DNA from: Sclerurus mexicanus
Taxonomy: Eukaryota > Chordata > Aves > Passeriformes > Furnariidae
DNA length: 64,000 nt
Direction: 5' to 3'
NCBI GenBank assembly: GCA_013396755.1
Contig: VWZF01003908.1
Span: 589,295-653,294, forward strand
Positions 1 to 12,454 of the stretch are shown here, one piece after another. The notes beneath the pieces are model-generated. The model was given only the letters and a program-made list of their open reading frames with translations. It made no database searches and was not told the DNA's origin. Each line of letters opens with the position of its first letter. The stretch's first letter is position 1. The translations under genes were made by a program, and so were the position numbers.

Positions 1-3000
1 CAGCTTTTGCCCCTGCAGAGTCCTCACAGCCGCTTTTAAGACGTGGCCCCCCCTCAAAATTGCAACTGCTACTGGTAGTTGTGTTCCCAACACATTATTA
101 GCAGGAGAGGGTCTTGGCTTTTGCCCAGGCTCACTGAGAACCTCTTATCACAAGAATCTAAATTAGAAAACTAGGACAAGACTTCAAAGTTATTGATAAA
201 AGAAAGCGGTGACCTAATGTCATTTGAGTCTTCAGGCTATGCATTTCCATGGTAGGAATATTTCTTTTGTATATTTCGGAAGAAAATGTGTTCTTTTTCT
301 AAATAAAGCTCCAAAAAAACCCCCAGTAACACTTAACTTCTCAAAACAGTCTCATCTCTTCAACGTCATTTAAAACCTTCAGACTTTCACATCAGGCTGT
401 ATTTACCAGCCACTGGTGAACGAAAGTATCTTCCTGGGGCAGGTGAAACAAGGAATTCTGGAAACATCATAACTTCCCAGCAAGGCACAAAAGTAGTTTT
501 AATTCCTTTGGTTCATCTTCCTGCCTTATTCTGTGAGTATGCACTCACAGAGGTGAGATTTGAACCAAGCCAATCCTGTCCCTTCCCCTCACCGCCATCC
601 ATTTCCAAGCCATTAAAAGCTTTGTCTGCATCCTGAGAGAATAAACATGTTTTGTAGCTTGACCTTCGCTCATCAAACCCAGGTTCTGGCAGACTTGTGA
701 GGGGCACAGGTAGAGCAAACTGCACTGCCTTCCCTCATGGAATGGCACAGAGAGCAGGCAGCAGTCTCCGTGCTCCAGGAAAGAAGCCACTCAATCACAC
801 CAACACCAAACCTGCACCAAAGCTTTGGGCAAAACTGGAGTTGTGGCTGTGGTCACTGAGAACCTACAAGCCCACAGGTCACGCTGAAGGTTGTACCATG
901 GGGTGTTTATTGCAGGTAGGATCTAGAGAAAGCATTCATAGCTGGTATTACCCTGCCTTCAGCTCTTTTAGCAAATGCATACTCAGACTCTGCTGCCAGC
1001 TCTCACACACGAAAGCTCTCATGACTCTATAGGTATAGATACCTTGGATTCATATATATCTTTTTTTCTCTTTATGGGTCCTTTCACACACCACCCAGTT
1101 CTAAGTGGCCACCACAGAGCTGGTCAGAGAGGAGGCTCTGACCGGCCATTAGCTGGACAATGTCAGACTTGTCTCCTTGACCAGAGATGCAAAGATTTCC
1201 TTCCCTCCGATCTGCCTCAGGCCGTGTAATTCTCATGCCTTTGGAAAAGAGAGCAGCCCCATGTCTCTGAGTTACCACTGAAGCTGCTGCTTCACCTGAA
1301 TTAAGCCAGGAACAACTGAGTTTAACAGATATGAGGGCACTGTGTCTTTTGTGATAAAAACACAACACAAGCCCTCAGGATGCCCTTGCAAAGTGTTTTA
1401 AAAGCAGAGTGCACAACGCAAGGAACTCTTAAATTACTGAGTCTCAGGGGTGTTGGGACAAGGACAGAGTTTCCTGTTGGTTTCTGATAGAAATTAAGCC
1501 TTGCCTTGCTCCTGCTCTGTTGTTTTCTCTAAGCCTGCAGATTATTTAATATCCAAGGGGAAGGCTTCAACCTGGCTGAGAAACTGCAGGAATTCAGAGT
1601 GACCTGGAGGGAATTACAAGAATGCTGCTTGCTGATCAGATTAAAGGGAGAAGTGGCAGGGCTCCCAAGGGTCTTCTTATTCAGCCTTTCCTGCCTACAA
1701 TACCGGGCTTTGTCTCTGATTTTGCTCTTTAAAATGATTCAGGTTACGGCACTGGAAGCATCACTGCCCCGGGAGCGACGGCAGGAACACCTGGCACAAG
1801 TGAGACTGAGGGTGGATACTCAAGTGCCAGCCCTAGCACATATTTTTGCTTCCCATTGCTCTTGATATGATCAAAACTCTGGCATGTCCTTTCCTGAAAG
1901 AGCAAGAGCATTTAAAATTGTTCATTCATCCTCCTCAAGGTCCAAGTGAAAAACTGCGCTACGAAGCAGGAAGATTTTGCCAGCGTTTTTTATAAGTCTG
2001 GAATACTTTTGAATAGCAACTTGGGCAGGGCCCGAGGGTGTATTTTAGCAAGAGTGGGGAATGCACAGCGCTCTCCTCGTTTAGGTATTTTCCCCTCTTT
2101 CTTTAGTGCCAAAGCATCATCTGGAACCTCTACACCTGTGTGCCTCCCCAAAGGAGAAAGTGGTATTTATTGAGAACCGACTCCCAAAAGACTCCACCAA
2201 AACCAAAAAAAAGCAATTAGAGAGTCAGAGACAAGTCTGGCCAGTTACGTTGCTGCTGAATTAAGCTGGCTCAGTAGCCAGGAGGGTAGAAGAGCACTCA
2301 CCAAACAGAAACAGGGGCCAGGCTGCCAATGTGGTTGCTGTTCACATGCTAGAAACTATGGGAATGGCAGAGGTTGGTGTGACAAATAGTTACACGTGTC
2401 TCAGTTGGAACAATTCCCCCTGGCACCTTCAGAACCCCAAACTGCAGGGTTTTGCCTCCCAAGGACCTTTTTACACACTAAGGGCCATTAAAACATTTGA
2501 CAGGACCAAATACAGGTGTCAACAGCTCGACCTTAGTGGTGATATCCATCAGGCAGTTCCACTCTGCAGCCACAGCTCAGTGCCTCTTGCTCATCTCTCC
2601 AATGAAATAATTAATTAAAAAGTAGTAATAGCAACTATGTACTATTAGTAACTAGGTGGTTCTGCTCATTTTCCTACTCAAAAGCCAATCTCCGGATCCA
2701 AATATGCCCCAATTTAGGGAAACTCCAATCCCACCATACGTCACGACTGACTCACTGCTGCTCCTGAGCATCTCTCAAAGGCAGGGCATGTTAAGCCAAA
2801 TCCGTCTCTCAACCCCAACAATGCTACTTCAGCAGGATAAATCTGACTCACTGAGCCATTTGCTGAAGGCCAGGGGAATTTGGTGCGCTTAGTCCTCGTC
2901 TGCAGTTCTCTCATGCTACCCAAAGCATTTAGCCAGCAACTTTTGGTGGAGAAGCCTTTGATCTCTGAAATTTCTGCTCTGTTTCTGTGGCAACCTGTAC

Positions 3001-4308
3001 AAGCTACGTGATCATGAATGAACCCCATTGTGTTCCTCCCATCACCTTCTGCCTAAATTACTTCTACCTGCTAATGCTAGTGAAGTGAGGCCATTTGCAC
3101 AGCTTCCACCTACCTTGAGAGAAAGATTAACCGTAGAACTTTGCCTTCCACCCCCCAAACTCCTGGAAAATGAAATAACTTAATGACTCGGAACGATCCC
3201 CTGAAGGAGGGCAGGTAATTCTAGGGTTCATCACCAGGATGAGGACACTCTGGTTTACCAGCCACCCCCTCACCCCTACCTCTTTCAAATGAATAAACAG
3301 AGTATTCCCCTTGTTTCTCTTTTCATTCCGGCATCTGCATCATCCCGGTTTCCACCATTAGTCTAATGAGCAAAATCAGCCTCGCTCCATCCCTCTCTGC
3401 TCCCGAGGAGAGCTTTCAAGGGGGATAAATTGGCATTGCAGCAGGGTGCAAATGGGTTTGAAACGCATGGAGACAAGAACCTGGCTGAACAGGGCGTGCT
3501 GGGTGTGCCAGCTGCCTCGGTGCTTCCCAAGGAGGGCACGACTCTGGGAGAGCGGCACAGCAAGGGCTTCATCATTACCTGCAGTGAAACCCAAGAGGGG
3601 GGCAAAAGCAAAATCAAAGGAGAGCAGGAGGTGAAAAGAAGGCAAAAAGGTGCCTTCAGGGCTCCTTTCATGCAGCTCGCTTCACCATCCACCAGTCAAG
3701 GCTCCTAAGCAGGAACAGAGACACCATTCAGGACAAATCTGGATGTTATCCCAGGGCACCAGGGACACCACTAAAGGGAAAGTTTTGACAGGTGAAATGA
3801 CCTTTATATAATTAGCCCTGCCAGCCCCTCCTTCCTCTGCCTCCTTCACCTTGCCATGAAAACGGTAGTCTGTTAATGAGATCCTTTTTCCCCCTGTAAG
3901 GCAACACCGCCGGCTCTCCGATCCTTTGCTCGCACATTTCAAACAGGACAGACATGATCTCCATCTTCACTCCGCCCCCTCACATCTCAAGATATTGCCA
4001 TTGATTCTGCTGCTGCTGACTGGGGTGGGGGTGACTTTTTTGTTAGAGAAAAGCCTGAAAGGAACGCTGGTAATAGAATGATTTGGCCTGCAAGTCAAAT
4101 CCCCCTTGATGAACAATCAGACACAAATGTCAATAACAATTAGATTGGCCGAGGGCTCCAGTCACTTAGGACTTCAGCTTTCCATCTACAGTGCTTCAAA
4201 TGAAACCCTCAGTACCGCGATCTCCAAATCAAGTTTGGCATCAGGAATGAAAAGACATCAACAATAATAAAAGGCTGATGGCAGGAGAAGAGCAAAAGAC
4301 AGACAATA
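1..4308. other. Unique noncoding DNA, no gene seen
   Basis: No open frame here exceeds about 110 codons, and none resembles a known protein. The sequence is mixed in composition, with AT-rich stretches around 180-330 and 2590-2650 and no recognisable CR1. Positions 4095-4165 hold SOX-like and CCAAT-like motifs (AACAATCAG, ATAACAATTA, GATTGGCC) in repeat-free sequence. Whether this is intergenic or intronic cannot be told from the window. Confidence 0.6.
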
Positions 4309-4310
4309 GG

Positions 4311-4346
4311 GTTGTGTGTGTGTGTGCGAGTGCACATGCGCACACA
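4311..4346. repeat. GT dinucleotide tract with small palindrome
   Basis: A run of about eight TG units is followed by alternating purine-pyrimidine sequence. The 8-mer TGTGTGCG (4321-4328) is matched by its exact reverse complement CGCACACA (4339-4346) across a 10-base loop. Such alternating tracts can adopt Z-DNA or a small cruciform when supercoiled. The repeat is simple and probably polymorphic. Confidence 0.8.
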
Positions 4347-4608
4347 AGGGCACGGAACTGAAAAAAGTGGGAGCTGATGTAAAAATCCATCAAGATATGA
4401 AATTAGTCCTGCCTAAAGAATGACCTGAACTGCCTCGGATTGTCCTCCCAGACAAGTCCTGCTCCTCTGGGCTTTAAAATTTCCACCTCCTGCTGTCCAA
4501 CACATCAAGCACGGGAAGCGACCGAAGGGAAGAAAGCCCTTAAGTGCAGGCTGTATTTTTTCCTGTTCCTAAATTGTAAATATACAGTGGAGGCAAGAAA
4601 TGCCCAAT

Positions 4609-4641
4609 CTAATTAAGAGCAGTTGAGAACTATGGAGACAG
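4609..4641 (+). other. 33-bp motif shared with 30941-30973
   Basis: The segment starts with CTAATTAAGAGCAGTTGAGA and continues through TATGGAGACAG. It matches the segment at 30941 at 28 of 33 positions by eye, and similarity continues weakly downstream. It is not CR1-like. It joins a TAAT homeobox-type core, a CAGTTG box and GGAGACAG. It could be a dispersed ancient repeat or a shared regulatory module. Confidence 0.5.
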
Positions 4642-7139
4642 GGTCCTCCCAACGGGAATGCTGCAGGTTAAAGAGGTTAAAAAGAGGAATGTTCAGCCTA
4701 ATGAGGGAAGTTTAACATTGGGAGCACACTTCCACTGGGGAGGCGGGCTGGCAAGAAGGGGATTAAAGACGTGGAAGAGGTGGCTCCACGGCAAGAGCAG
4801 GTGTGTGCTTGGCATCAGCGGTGACTGAAGCGAGGCCAAGATGTTTTAAGGTTTGCAGCTCAAGGTAGCCCCTCAAAACACAATCCTGAAGGACTCCTGC
4901 ATTGAAACCATTATCCCAAATTAAAAGCCAGCTTAGCTGGCCTTGTTTCCCTTTTCCCTGCGAGTGTGAGGCTCTGAGAGGCACGTGGCTGTGCCCCACC
5001 AGCCACCACGGACCCCTTGCTCTCTCTACTGGGGGTTCACCCAGCTGGGAAATAATAGGTAACACCCAGGCACACAGTTCTAACTCTGCTAGCATGGATA
5101 TTGCTCCCAAGGAAAGGCAATACTGAAAATACCTCAGTTCCTGTTCACTGCACACAAACTGGAGCACACCACAGCTGAGCCTGGACTAACCGGCACCACA
5201 GCCTTGCTGTCTCTCATGCAAAGGGTATAAACCATTCCCTAAAACAGCTCTTACACTGCTGTATACTTAGTCCTGTGATTTGGTGGCTTCTGATGGCACA
5301 TTCGGTGCCTCGTGGGGCACAAAGCGAGCCCGCGCTGAGTGGAGCACGTGGCTCTGTGTTACAGCAGCAGCTTCCACCTGCTGCCAGCACTAGGGAAGCA
5401 AAGGTTTCCCACTGCCTTGGTCATGCTTTACCCATAAATAGGCACTAAACAAAACAGGTAGAGTCCTCAGCTTCAGCAGCACCATTCCCTGATAAGGAAC
5501 TCCAAACCTTTTCCAGCTGAAAGGATCATCTCTCCCCTTTCAGGTGGAAAACAAAGCACAGGCAGGCTCAGTGCTATAAGCTGCGGCAGGACATGCACAG
5601 AGACTGAAGGATGAATAAAGTACCTAAGTAAGAATGACTTTTCCTTTTTGTCTCGTTCTTCTACTGTGCTCGCAATGAGCTTCTCACCCAGGCACAGTGA
5701 CCAGCAGAAGGTTGGATTTGCCCTGCTTAGATGTCCAGGTCTGCAGCTAATCCCTGTGTTGGGGAAGCTTGAGAATTGCTTTAGCTGCTTTACTTTGCTT
5801 TACTTGGACGGGCTTCGCTATTAATTCTTCCAAAATACTGTTAGCCTTAATTTCTCCTGGTTAAAAGCAGAGAAAACACCATTTGAATTTACTTATTTAT
5901 TGCTGGAGTGATAACTTTCTCAATAGGTTCTTTGAGGGCCATCCAGTTTCTTCTCAAGGCATTGGGAGCATCAGCCCTTTACCTGCTTCTTGATTTTAGA
6001 CTAAAGGGTTTTATTTGCAAAGGGCAAGAAAGAAGAGCAGAGAGTTAGTTGTTTTTTTTTTCTCAGTTGTACAGCACTAGTGTGAGAAAAATTATAAAAA
6101 AACTTTCTCCCCTCCCTGTTTTTTAGTAGTTTTTCAGCTTCTTCGAGGCACCAGCTCTGAGGTTCTATTTCATACTCCTTCCTTGAGCTGATGGAAAGCC
6201 TTCATCCCCAAACCTCCTCTACATGAAGACGAGCCCAGGAGTTATCCCGGCCACCTCCCTGCATGGCCTTGGCACCTTCAGCCACGCACTGAGGATGATT
6301 CCACCACTCACGTGGATTGCAGCTGTCCTGCTTTCCTGTACCATCCTGATCCGTGACCCCTCACAACCCCTGTCACAGGGGTTCTGCCATCAGCCCTGTT
6401 CAGAGCTTGGAGATGTCAACAGCACCACCACTGAATACTTCTTTTTATGGGGGTTCAGCTCAGTGTTAGATATTCACTTCCCCTAGACTTCAGCTAGGAC
6501 ACTGTCCCCGAATCTCTGTGTGGGAATGAAAGACACAACCAGACAAACTAAGAAAACAGAAAACATGAACTTGTGCAGCGCAAGCTGTTTGGGAGCAGCT
6601 CTGGGGAGAAGACTGATCTCCCACCCCCACGATCCCGCTGCTCCTGTCCCCCAGTCCCCACGCCAGGCAAGTGCTGGCCACGTGGGGCTGGTGGTGGCCA
6701 GCCCGTGTCCCCAGCCCCGTGAGGGCCCCTGGGCAGGAGGCAGATGGCCTGCAGACTCTTTGACGACACGGCTCCTTCCCTGCTCCCTCAGTTGTGGCCG
6801 GGCGTCCCTGCTCACGTGGCAGCGGAGGGGAGGGAGAGCGCCGGTCCTCGCACGCACCCGCTTTGGGATCACGGCAGCAGCTGGGGACAGGAGAGCCACC
6901 AACACGGACTGTGCCTCCTCCCCGGAGACACCCCTGGCACAGAACTCCTTCCCAGCCCCTCGTCCCACCGTGGCAAGAGCGCCGAGCACCTCAGTTTGAA
7001 AGACGGTGCTTTCCCCCGTGTCCTTCCCCAGGATAATGGCCGTGGCCCAAGAAAGTTAGCAACGAGTTCCTGGGAAGTGGCTGTTGCTGCAAAAATAAAG
7101 TATCCGTTATTGCTAAAAGACTTTTTTCATCTTTGAGGG

Positions 7140-7330
7140 GAAAACACATACCACATGACTTCCAAAAAGGAGCTGGTCTGGTTTACAAATACAGTACATT
7201 AATAGCTTTGTAAACATTTATTCAGTATGACAGCTGACTGCAACATGTGGCATTAATTAGAAGACTCAGCAATGTAGCATATTAAGAGCTAAGTTAAATC
7301 TGAATTAGCTGGGTTTGTTGAGACTAAACA
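7140..7330. promoter_or_regulatory. Candidate conserved regulatory block
   Basis: This repeat-free AT-rich block packs several developmental transcription-factor-type motifs: TTGTAAACA (forkhead-like, about 7208-7216), TGACAGCTG (TALE/E-box-like, about 7229), an E-box-like CAACATGTGG, and CATTAATTAG (homeobox, 7251-7260). It lies between GC-rich sequence on both sides. Function is inferred from motif density alone. Conservation across amniotes has not been tested, so this may be ordinary AT-rich DNA. Confidence 0.25.
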
Positions 7331-8529
7331 CCCGTGGGGGAAGTCCTCGGATCTAATACATTATGACTCACTTGACACGGGAGACCCACAGGCCCGATTC
7401 CCAATACACTGGGGGGCCCTTATTCATACTCCATCTCCACACAAGAGCTGCAAACTCTCAAGATACCATAGATCAGAGGGTGTTGATGTTGGGATGTTGC
7501 GACAGAATGGGGCGCACGAGTCCCTGGCTCCCAGCTCCCCGAACCTTCCCGAGGAGGGAGCGAACGGAGGCAGCCCAGGCTCGCTTCTCCTTTCCAGACA
7601 CTCAAAAAGAGCACAGACAGGAAAGGGAGAAGATTTTACATTCCCCTGAGCTTAAGAATCTTGCTCAACACTCCCACGCAGTCACCTTCCCAGGCATGGG
7701 TGACACGGCTTCTGCTCCACTGCCGAGAGCTGCCGGTGATGCCGCAGCCGCCCAGAGCGTCTGCGTCAGCGGTGCCACGAGGAGCTGGTTGGAGGCACCG
7801 CACGGGCCACCACGGGGCGAGCTCAGACCTGCACCCCGAGTTTCCTGCTCTGAAGTCAGCCAGCGGCTTGTGTTTTGGCTCAGGGCATCCAGACACCTCC
7901 TGGCTCTGCTGCCTTGGCAAGGGTTTCCTGATGTTGCGCTTAGAAGCCGCCACGTAGATGGGAAACCCACGGTTCCGGTTCCTCCTGCAGCCTGCCCTGT
8001 GGCTCAGGGCACCGCTGACCTCCTGCCCCTTAATGGCTTTGAGAAAGACTTGCTTTGTTACCCTCCTGAAGTTGTCACCGGGACTTATCACAGCTGGCAA
8101 AGCATCATGAAATGCATGGAACACCAAGTGAGCAGCCGAGTCTCCGAGGGCGTCTTACCACAGCTGCCACAGGCTGAGCCAAGGCCAGCTCGCAGCAGCC
8201 ACGCTGGCCAAACACCAGCCATTGGGCTACTTCTACCTCTCAGCCCTGGCTCTTGTGTCATTTGCATTATGTCAAATCAAGGCAGCCCGCTGACAGCCAG
8301 GAGATTCACAGCAGAGCAGAACTGCCTGAAATTCAGGACGACCAGAGCAGTTCTCCATCTCTAATCAAAGCAAGAGATAGTTGAAACCGTGTAGCTGAGT
8401 AAAGAAGAGGACCCAAGGTTGCCATGTCTCAGCTGATCCGTGGTAACAAATATACCAGACCCTGTTTGTGTGAAACCCTGGTGTAAATATACAGTCTGTT
8501 GTATACAGCAATAGGGTTTTAGGACAAAT

Positions 8530-9003
8530 GCAAGAGAAACTCTCTGGACCTGTTGGAGTGAGCCCAGAAGAGGCCACAGAGATGCTCCAGGGCTGGAGCC
8601 CCTCTGCTCTGGAGACAGGCTGGGAGAGCTGGGGGTGTTCACCTGGAGAACAGAAGGCTCCAGGGGGACCTGAGAGCCCCTTGCAGAGCCTAAAGGGGCT
8701 GGAAGGACAGCCAGAGAGGGACTTGGGGCAAGGCATGGAGGGACAGGACACAGGGAATGGCTGTGCCAGAGGGCAGGGTTAGATGGGATATTGGGAAGGG
8801 AATTCTTGGCTGTGAGGGTGGGCAGGCCCTGGCACAGGCTGGGCAGAGAAGCTGTGGCTGCCCCTGGAAGTGCCCAAGGCCAGGCTGGACAGGGCTTGGA
8901 GCAACCTGGGCTAGTGGAAGGTGCCCCTGACCACAGCAGGGGGTGGCACTAAATGGTCTTTAAGTTCCCTTTCAACCCAAACCATTCTATGATTTTGTGA
9001 TCT
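8530..9003 (+). mobile_element. CR1 LINE 3' tail, 5'-truncated (longest copy here)
   Basis: This is the 3'-terminal portion of a CR1 non-LTR retrotransposon, a reverse-transcriptase element copied by target-primed reverse transcription. Signature strings in order are GGGATATTGGGAAGG, GGGTGGGCAGGCCCTGGCAC, AGAAGCTGTGGCTGCCCCTG, GGCTTGGAGCAACC and the terminal CCATTCTATGATTTTGTGAT. The last is the degenerate 8-bp 3' repeat typical of CR1. Only about 475 bp remain and the reverse-transcriptase frame is absent, so the copy cannot move by itself. The 5' limit is uncertain by about 20 bp. An 84-codon open frame inside it (8528-8782) is an artefact of the repeat. Confidence 0.9.
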
Positions 9004-11337
9004 TGGTTTCTCTTCAAGCTGTTGCAAGGTGATGTTTTAAGTGAATCAAACCCTGTAGCCCTCACTAATCCTCTTCCCTCTCATGGTGGGCTGGCAGAAC
9101 AGGCCATGAAGTCACCCCTCAGCCTTTCCAGCAGGCGGGTGGAGCCTGGACTTGGAACTCGAGCTGGGAATTGAAGCAACAGGGGCAGTGGAGTCCCTTC
9201 CACCGACCCCATGTGCAAAGCAGGAGGGCAGGTGTGGGCTGGGGAAGGAGTGGCTGTCACACATACTGAGTAGTGCAGATTATTCAACTCAGAGCAGCTC
9301 TGCTTTCACCTCACAGCATTAAAGCCAACTTTTCTTGCCCTGGGCTCCTGTTGTTGGATGTCTAAAAGTTTCTGTGATTAGAAGCACGTATGAGAGCACC
9401 TCCAGAGGTGTGGAGTCCCCACAGCCCCCACTAGTTCAAGCCCCTGTTATTAGAACTGGATAAACCATCTCAAAAACAATAATATTATTATCTGTGGCAG
9501 CTCCAGCTTCCCAGAAACAGTATTGCTAATGCTAATTGCCAAAAGCAAATAAAATAAATCTCTGCATGGATCTGTCTTCTTCATTATCCTGGAGCAGATG
9601 CTACCACTCTTATCCAAGTTTCTTCCCCTTCATCCCTTCACACACAATTTTATCCACAATAGATCAGCCAAATGGAGAGTAAAACTACTAATGTGTCACA
9701 TTTCCAGCTATTTACATAATTCAAGCCTCTTTGTTCTTATTAATGTTGCATCAAGGTATTGGCCTGCAACAATTGTTTTTGAAATGGGTCGCCAATAAAA
9801 TTGAAAAGCAGAGGACAAGAAAATAAGAGATATATTTATAACTAAACAAATTGTATCATCATGTTTCTATTATAATCTTCATCTGAAATAACAGAAAGGG
9901 CTGGTCAAAAGCTGAATGTTTGTACAGCAAAAATTTCTGAGATATCTCCATTTCAAATAACTGGCTTGGCTTTAAATTGGCATGAAAAGCCCAAACCCTC
10001 AGAGATGAAAACTAGTGAAAACAGTCTGTTATGACCACCCCCTCCAATCCTTCTTTTCAACAAGAATTGACTGTCTAATTTCCACTCCAGCATTTCAAAT
10101 GGAACTCGGCTCTTTCATCCCTTATTCTATAAATAATGTGTACTATAATGGAAGGCAGAATTAAGTCAAGAGGAAGCTTTTCAGCTTCTCCAAAAAGAAA
10201 CATTTCGACATGTTCCAAATTTTTTCCAGTAAAATAGATTCTCACAGGAAAAAAAAAATCACAACAGCTCTTGTAGTAGCTATTAGTAGAACTAACAAAC
10301 ACCAATGATAATCCTCTTTCCTTGACTATTTCAAGGCTATCTAGGTCTTGTACATGAACAAAGCCTTCTCTAAAATAAAATAAAACAGAATGGCCAGCTC
10401 ATAACATTGACACACATCTTTGGATATCTGATATTTACTTTAAGGCCCCGACTCCAGGAAACAACCAATTACAGGAGAGTCTTAGCTGTCACTTACAGAA
10501 AAAATACATTGAAAGAAGCAAGTTGCCTTGCTGTTGCAAGGAGAATCTCGAAGGTGTGACCCAAGTACATCCCAAATGTCCAAAATCCAGAAGCCAAATC
10601 GACTTCATCCATATAAAATCTTATCAACTTTTGATGCCTATCTCTTGATTCTGGAGCATTTTATGATAGCAGAAATTACTACTGAATCTTAATGTGATCT
10701 TTGAGGTCATTTTCCTGCTTCTCGTCTTACTCTTTGCCTGTACTTCTACAGAAACTGAGGTCTAAAGTGCAGCTCCCTTTGGAAAAGATGTTTGGAAATG
10801 CTGTAATTTCTCCACATTTTTCTGAAACAAAGAAAATAAATTTAAGAGTATCAGGAGGATGAAGCTGATTTCATTGTACGGTCAAACCTGTCATCCCTAA
10901 GTTTGAAGAATAAAGTCTTATTCAACAGCTCAGACACGGTGCCAAGGAACACATCTCCCAGTGGCAACTACGTGACTAATGACACTCTTGTGCACAAGTC
11001 TTCTCCAGCAGGATCTGGAAACAGGGCCTGCACATCCAACAGGACCACTTGGGACCTCAGAGAGAACCACACAGCTCTGGTGACTCACTCAGCTACCCCA
11101 GCAGGCTGTAGGTGTCTCCTTTTATGTCACTAAATCAGCTTGCTTTGCAGTCAGAGGAAACTTCTCATCCTACTGAAGCTCTGAAACAAAACTGTCGAGT
11201 CTGGCCCCTTAAAGCAGCCGTTTCCCTCGACCAGGAAATACGGGATAAAATGTAGATCTCCACATCTCTGAGCAGATGGACAGCCCATTTAAGGTGTAAC
11301 CTCTGTGCTTGTGCACACGGAGAGCAAATCTGTCCAT
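9004..11337. other. AT-rich unique noncoding DNA
   Basis: From about 9440 to 10880 the sequence is AT-rich, with TAAT/ATTA cores and poly-A or poly-T runs, and no frame longer than about 80 codons. No CR1, SINE or tandem array was seen. Such AT-rich, repeat-poor sequence often flanks developmental genes in vertebrates, but nothing here identifies one. Confidence 0.55.
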
Positions 11338-11372
11338 GTACAACACATTTACAACGTACAATACATTTACAA
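11338..11372 (+). repeat. Short tandem duplication, 18-bp period, two copies
   Basis: GTACAACACATTTACAA (11338-11354) is followed after one base by GTACAATACATTTACAA (11356-11372). The two 17-mers differ at one position. It is a local duplication with no evident function, and it lies inside an open frame on the minus strand that I do not regard as a gene. Confidence 0.8.
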
Positions 11373-11867
11373 TGCCTGAAGTTAGGGATGATGAATGCTG
11401 CAGTCCCTTGAGACACGCACGTGTCCCTTTTGCTGTGAAATCTGGAAACTGATATCCACCAGATGAAATTAAAGATCTCAAAGTGCCTACAAGTTTCATA
11501 TAAACTGACAAGTAGGAAAAAACAAAACACAGGATACGAGCATTCGCATTTCCCCCCACTAAAAATATTCAACATCCAAGGCCCAAATAGTGCCCCTGAA
11601 TAATCTGGAGGCAGAAATATAAGCCTGGGAAACAAAGGAAAATTTATAGTGTATATATACAGTCACACGTGTATGGCTGAGCACACACAAATTACCACTT
11701 GCCATATTATCAGGTCACTCCTGATAATAAATAAAGGTGCTGAGACTTCATAAAAGCGATAACACCGTGAGGTTTCCAGCCACCCTTAGGGACAGATCCC
11801 CTCCCTACTGAGCGATACCGAGGGTGGTATTGCCAAGCCTGCTTTAGTTTTATTCCATCCCGTCACG

Positions 11868-12246
11868 AAGAGCGCGGCGTGCTTTAGAGTGCTGCCAGTA
11901 CGACCAGAACCCCATTGAAGTGTGTCCTCTCTCCCTGGGACCATGAGCGCCGCCGTGCCAGCACCGAGGGGACTTGGGCCGAGTTCACACGCGCGTCGAG
12001 CGCGCCCGCCCCACGCGTTCAATGCCTGGGAGGGCAGCGAGTTCCGGGCGCAGAGCTGTTCGAACAACTCCGACGTGTGGGAGGGAATATTCTCTGCTTA
12101 AATAGCCCCATACGCCTGGGGCCGTTTCCCTTCCCCTTGAGGAAGGGACTTCAATGCAGCCTGTCGCGATGCCTTCGCCAGCCACCGAGCCCGTTGGTGC
12201 ATCGCCCCGGTTCGTGTGCAATCCCGTAACCTCAAAGGTTAACCGG
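11868..12246. promoter_or_regulatory. CpG-island-like patch
   Basis: By hand count about 37 CpG dinucleotides fall in about 380 bp of roughly 60% GC sequence, so the observed/expected ratio is near 1. The flanks are CpG-poor. The densest stretch is 11945-12025, with CGCGCG-type runs. A weak TATA-like TTAAATAG lies at 12098-12105. In vertebrates such patches usually mark unmethylated promoters or enhancers, so this may be the start of an unannotated transcript. Frames of about 100 codons on both strands look like by-products of high GC. No exon was recognised next to it. Confidence 0.5.
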
Positions 12247-12454
12247 CTTCCCAAACTTCCCAACCTCTCTCTGTCTGCCAGCAACGCCAAGTATGAACCA
12301 ACAACCAGTCCTGCCTATAGAAGCAGAGCTGTCCGTCATAAACAGCTCCCTCTCCTCTGCTCCAAGGGGTAATAGGTTCAATATTTTCTATTTTGATGGT
12401 CTTCAACACCGCAGTGTGAATCTTAAGATGGGAGCCAGAAAAATGTTACAATTG

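Larger units (their letters stand above)
4347..8526. other. Noncoding DNA with GC-rich patch, no gene supported
   Basis: The left half (4347-6480) is unremarkable unique sequence apart from the 33-bp motif at 4609. From about 6480 to 8360 the DNA is GC-richer, with local CpG clusters near 6790-6880 and 7720-7820. This patch contains the longest open frame of the window (7363-8364, plus, 333 codons) and frames of 159 (plus) and 168 and 163 (minus) codons. Long frames open on both strands are expected where GC content depletes stop codons. The proteins lack recognisable domains, signal peptides or repeats. AT-rich sequence at 7140-7330 between the patches has a cluster of homeobox, forkhead and E-box motifs. 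Confidence 0.55.

Noticed and set aside
535..585. Reverse MIR-like GTGAGATTTGAACCAAGCC
   Set aside because: Only about 20 bases fit and the neighbouring core region does not follow.
7363..8364. 333-codon plus-strand open frame as a gene
   Set aside because: No domain or family resemblance, GC-rich stop-poor DNA, overlapping long frames on the other strand, and no splice or promoter evidence.
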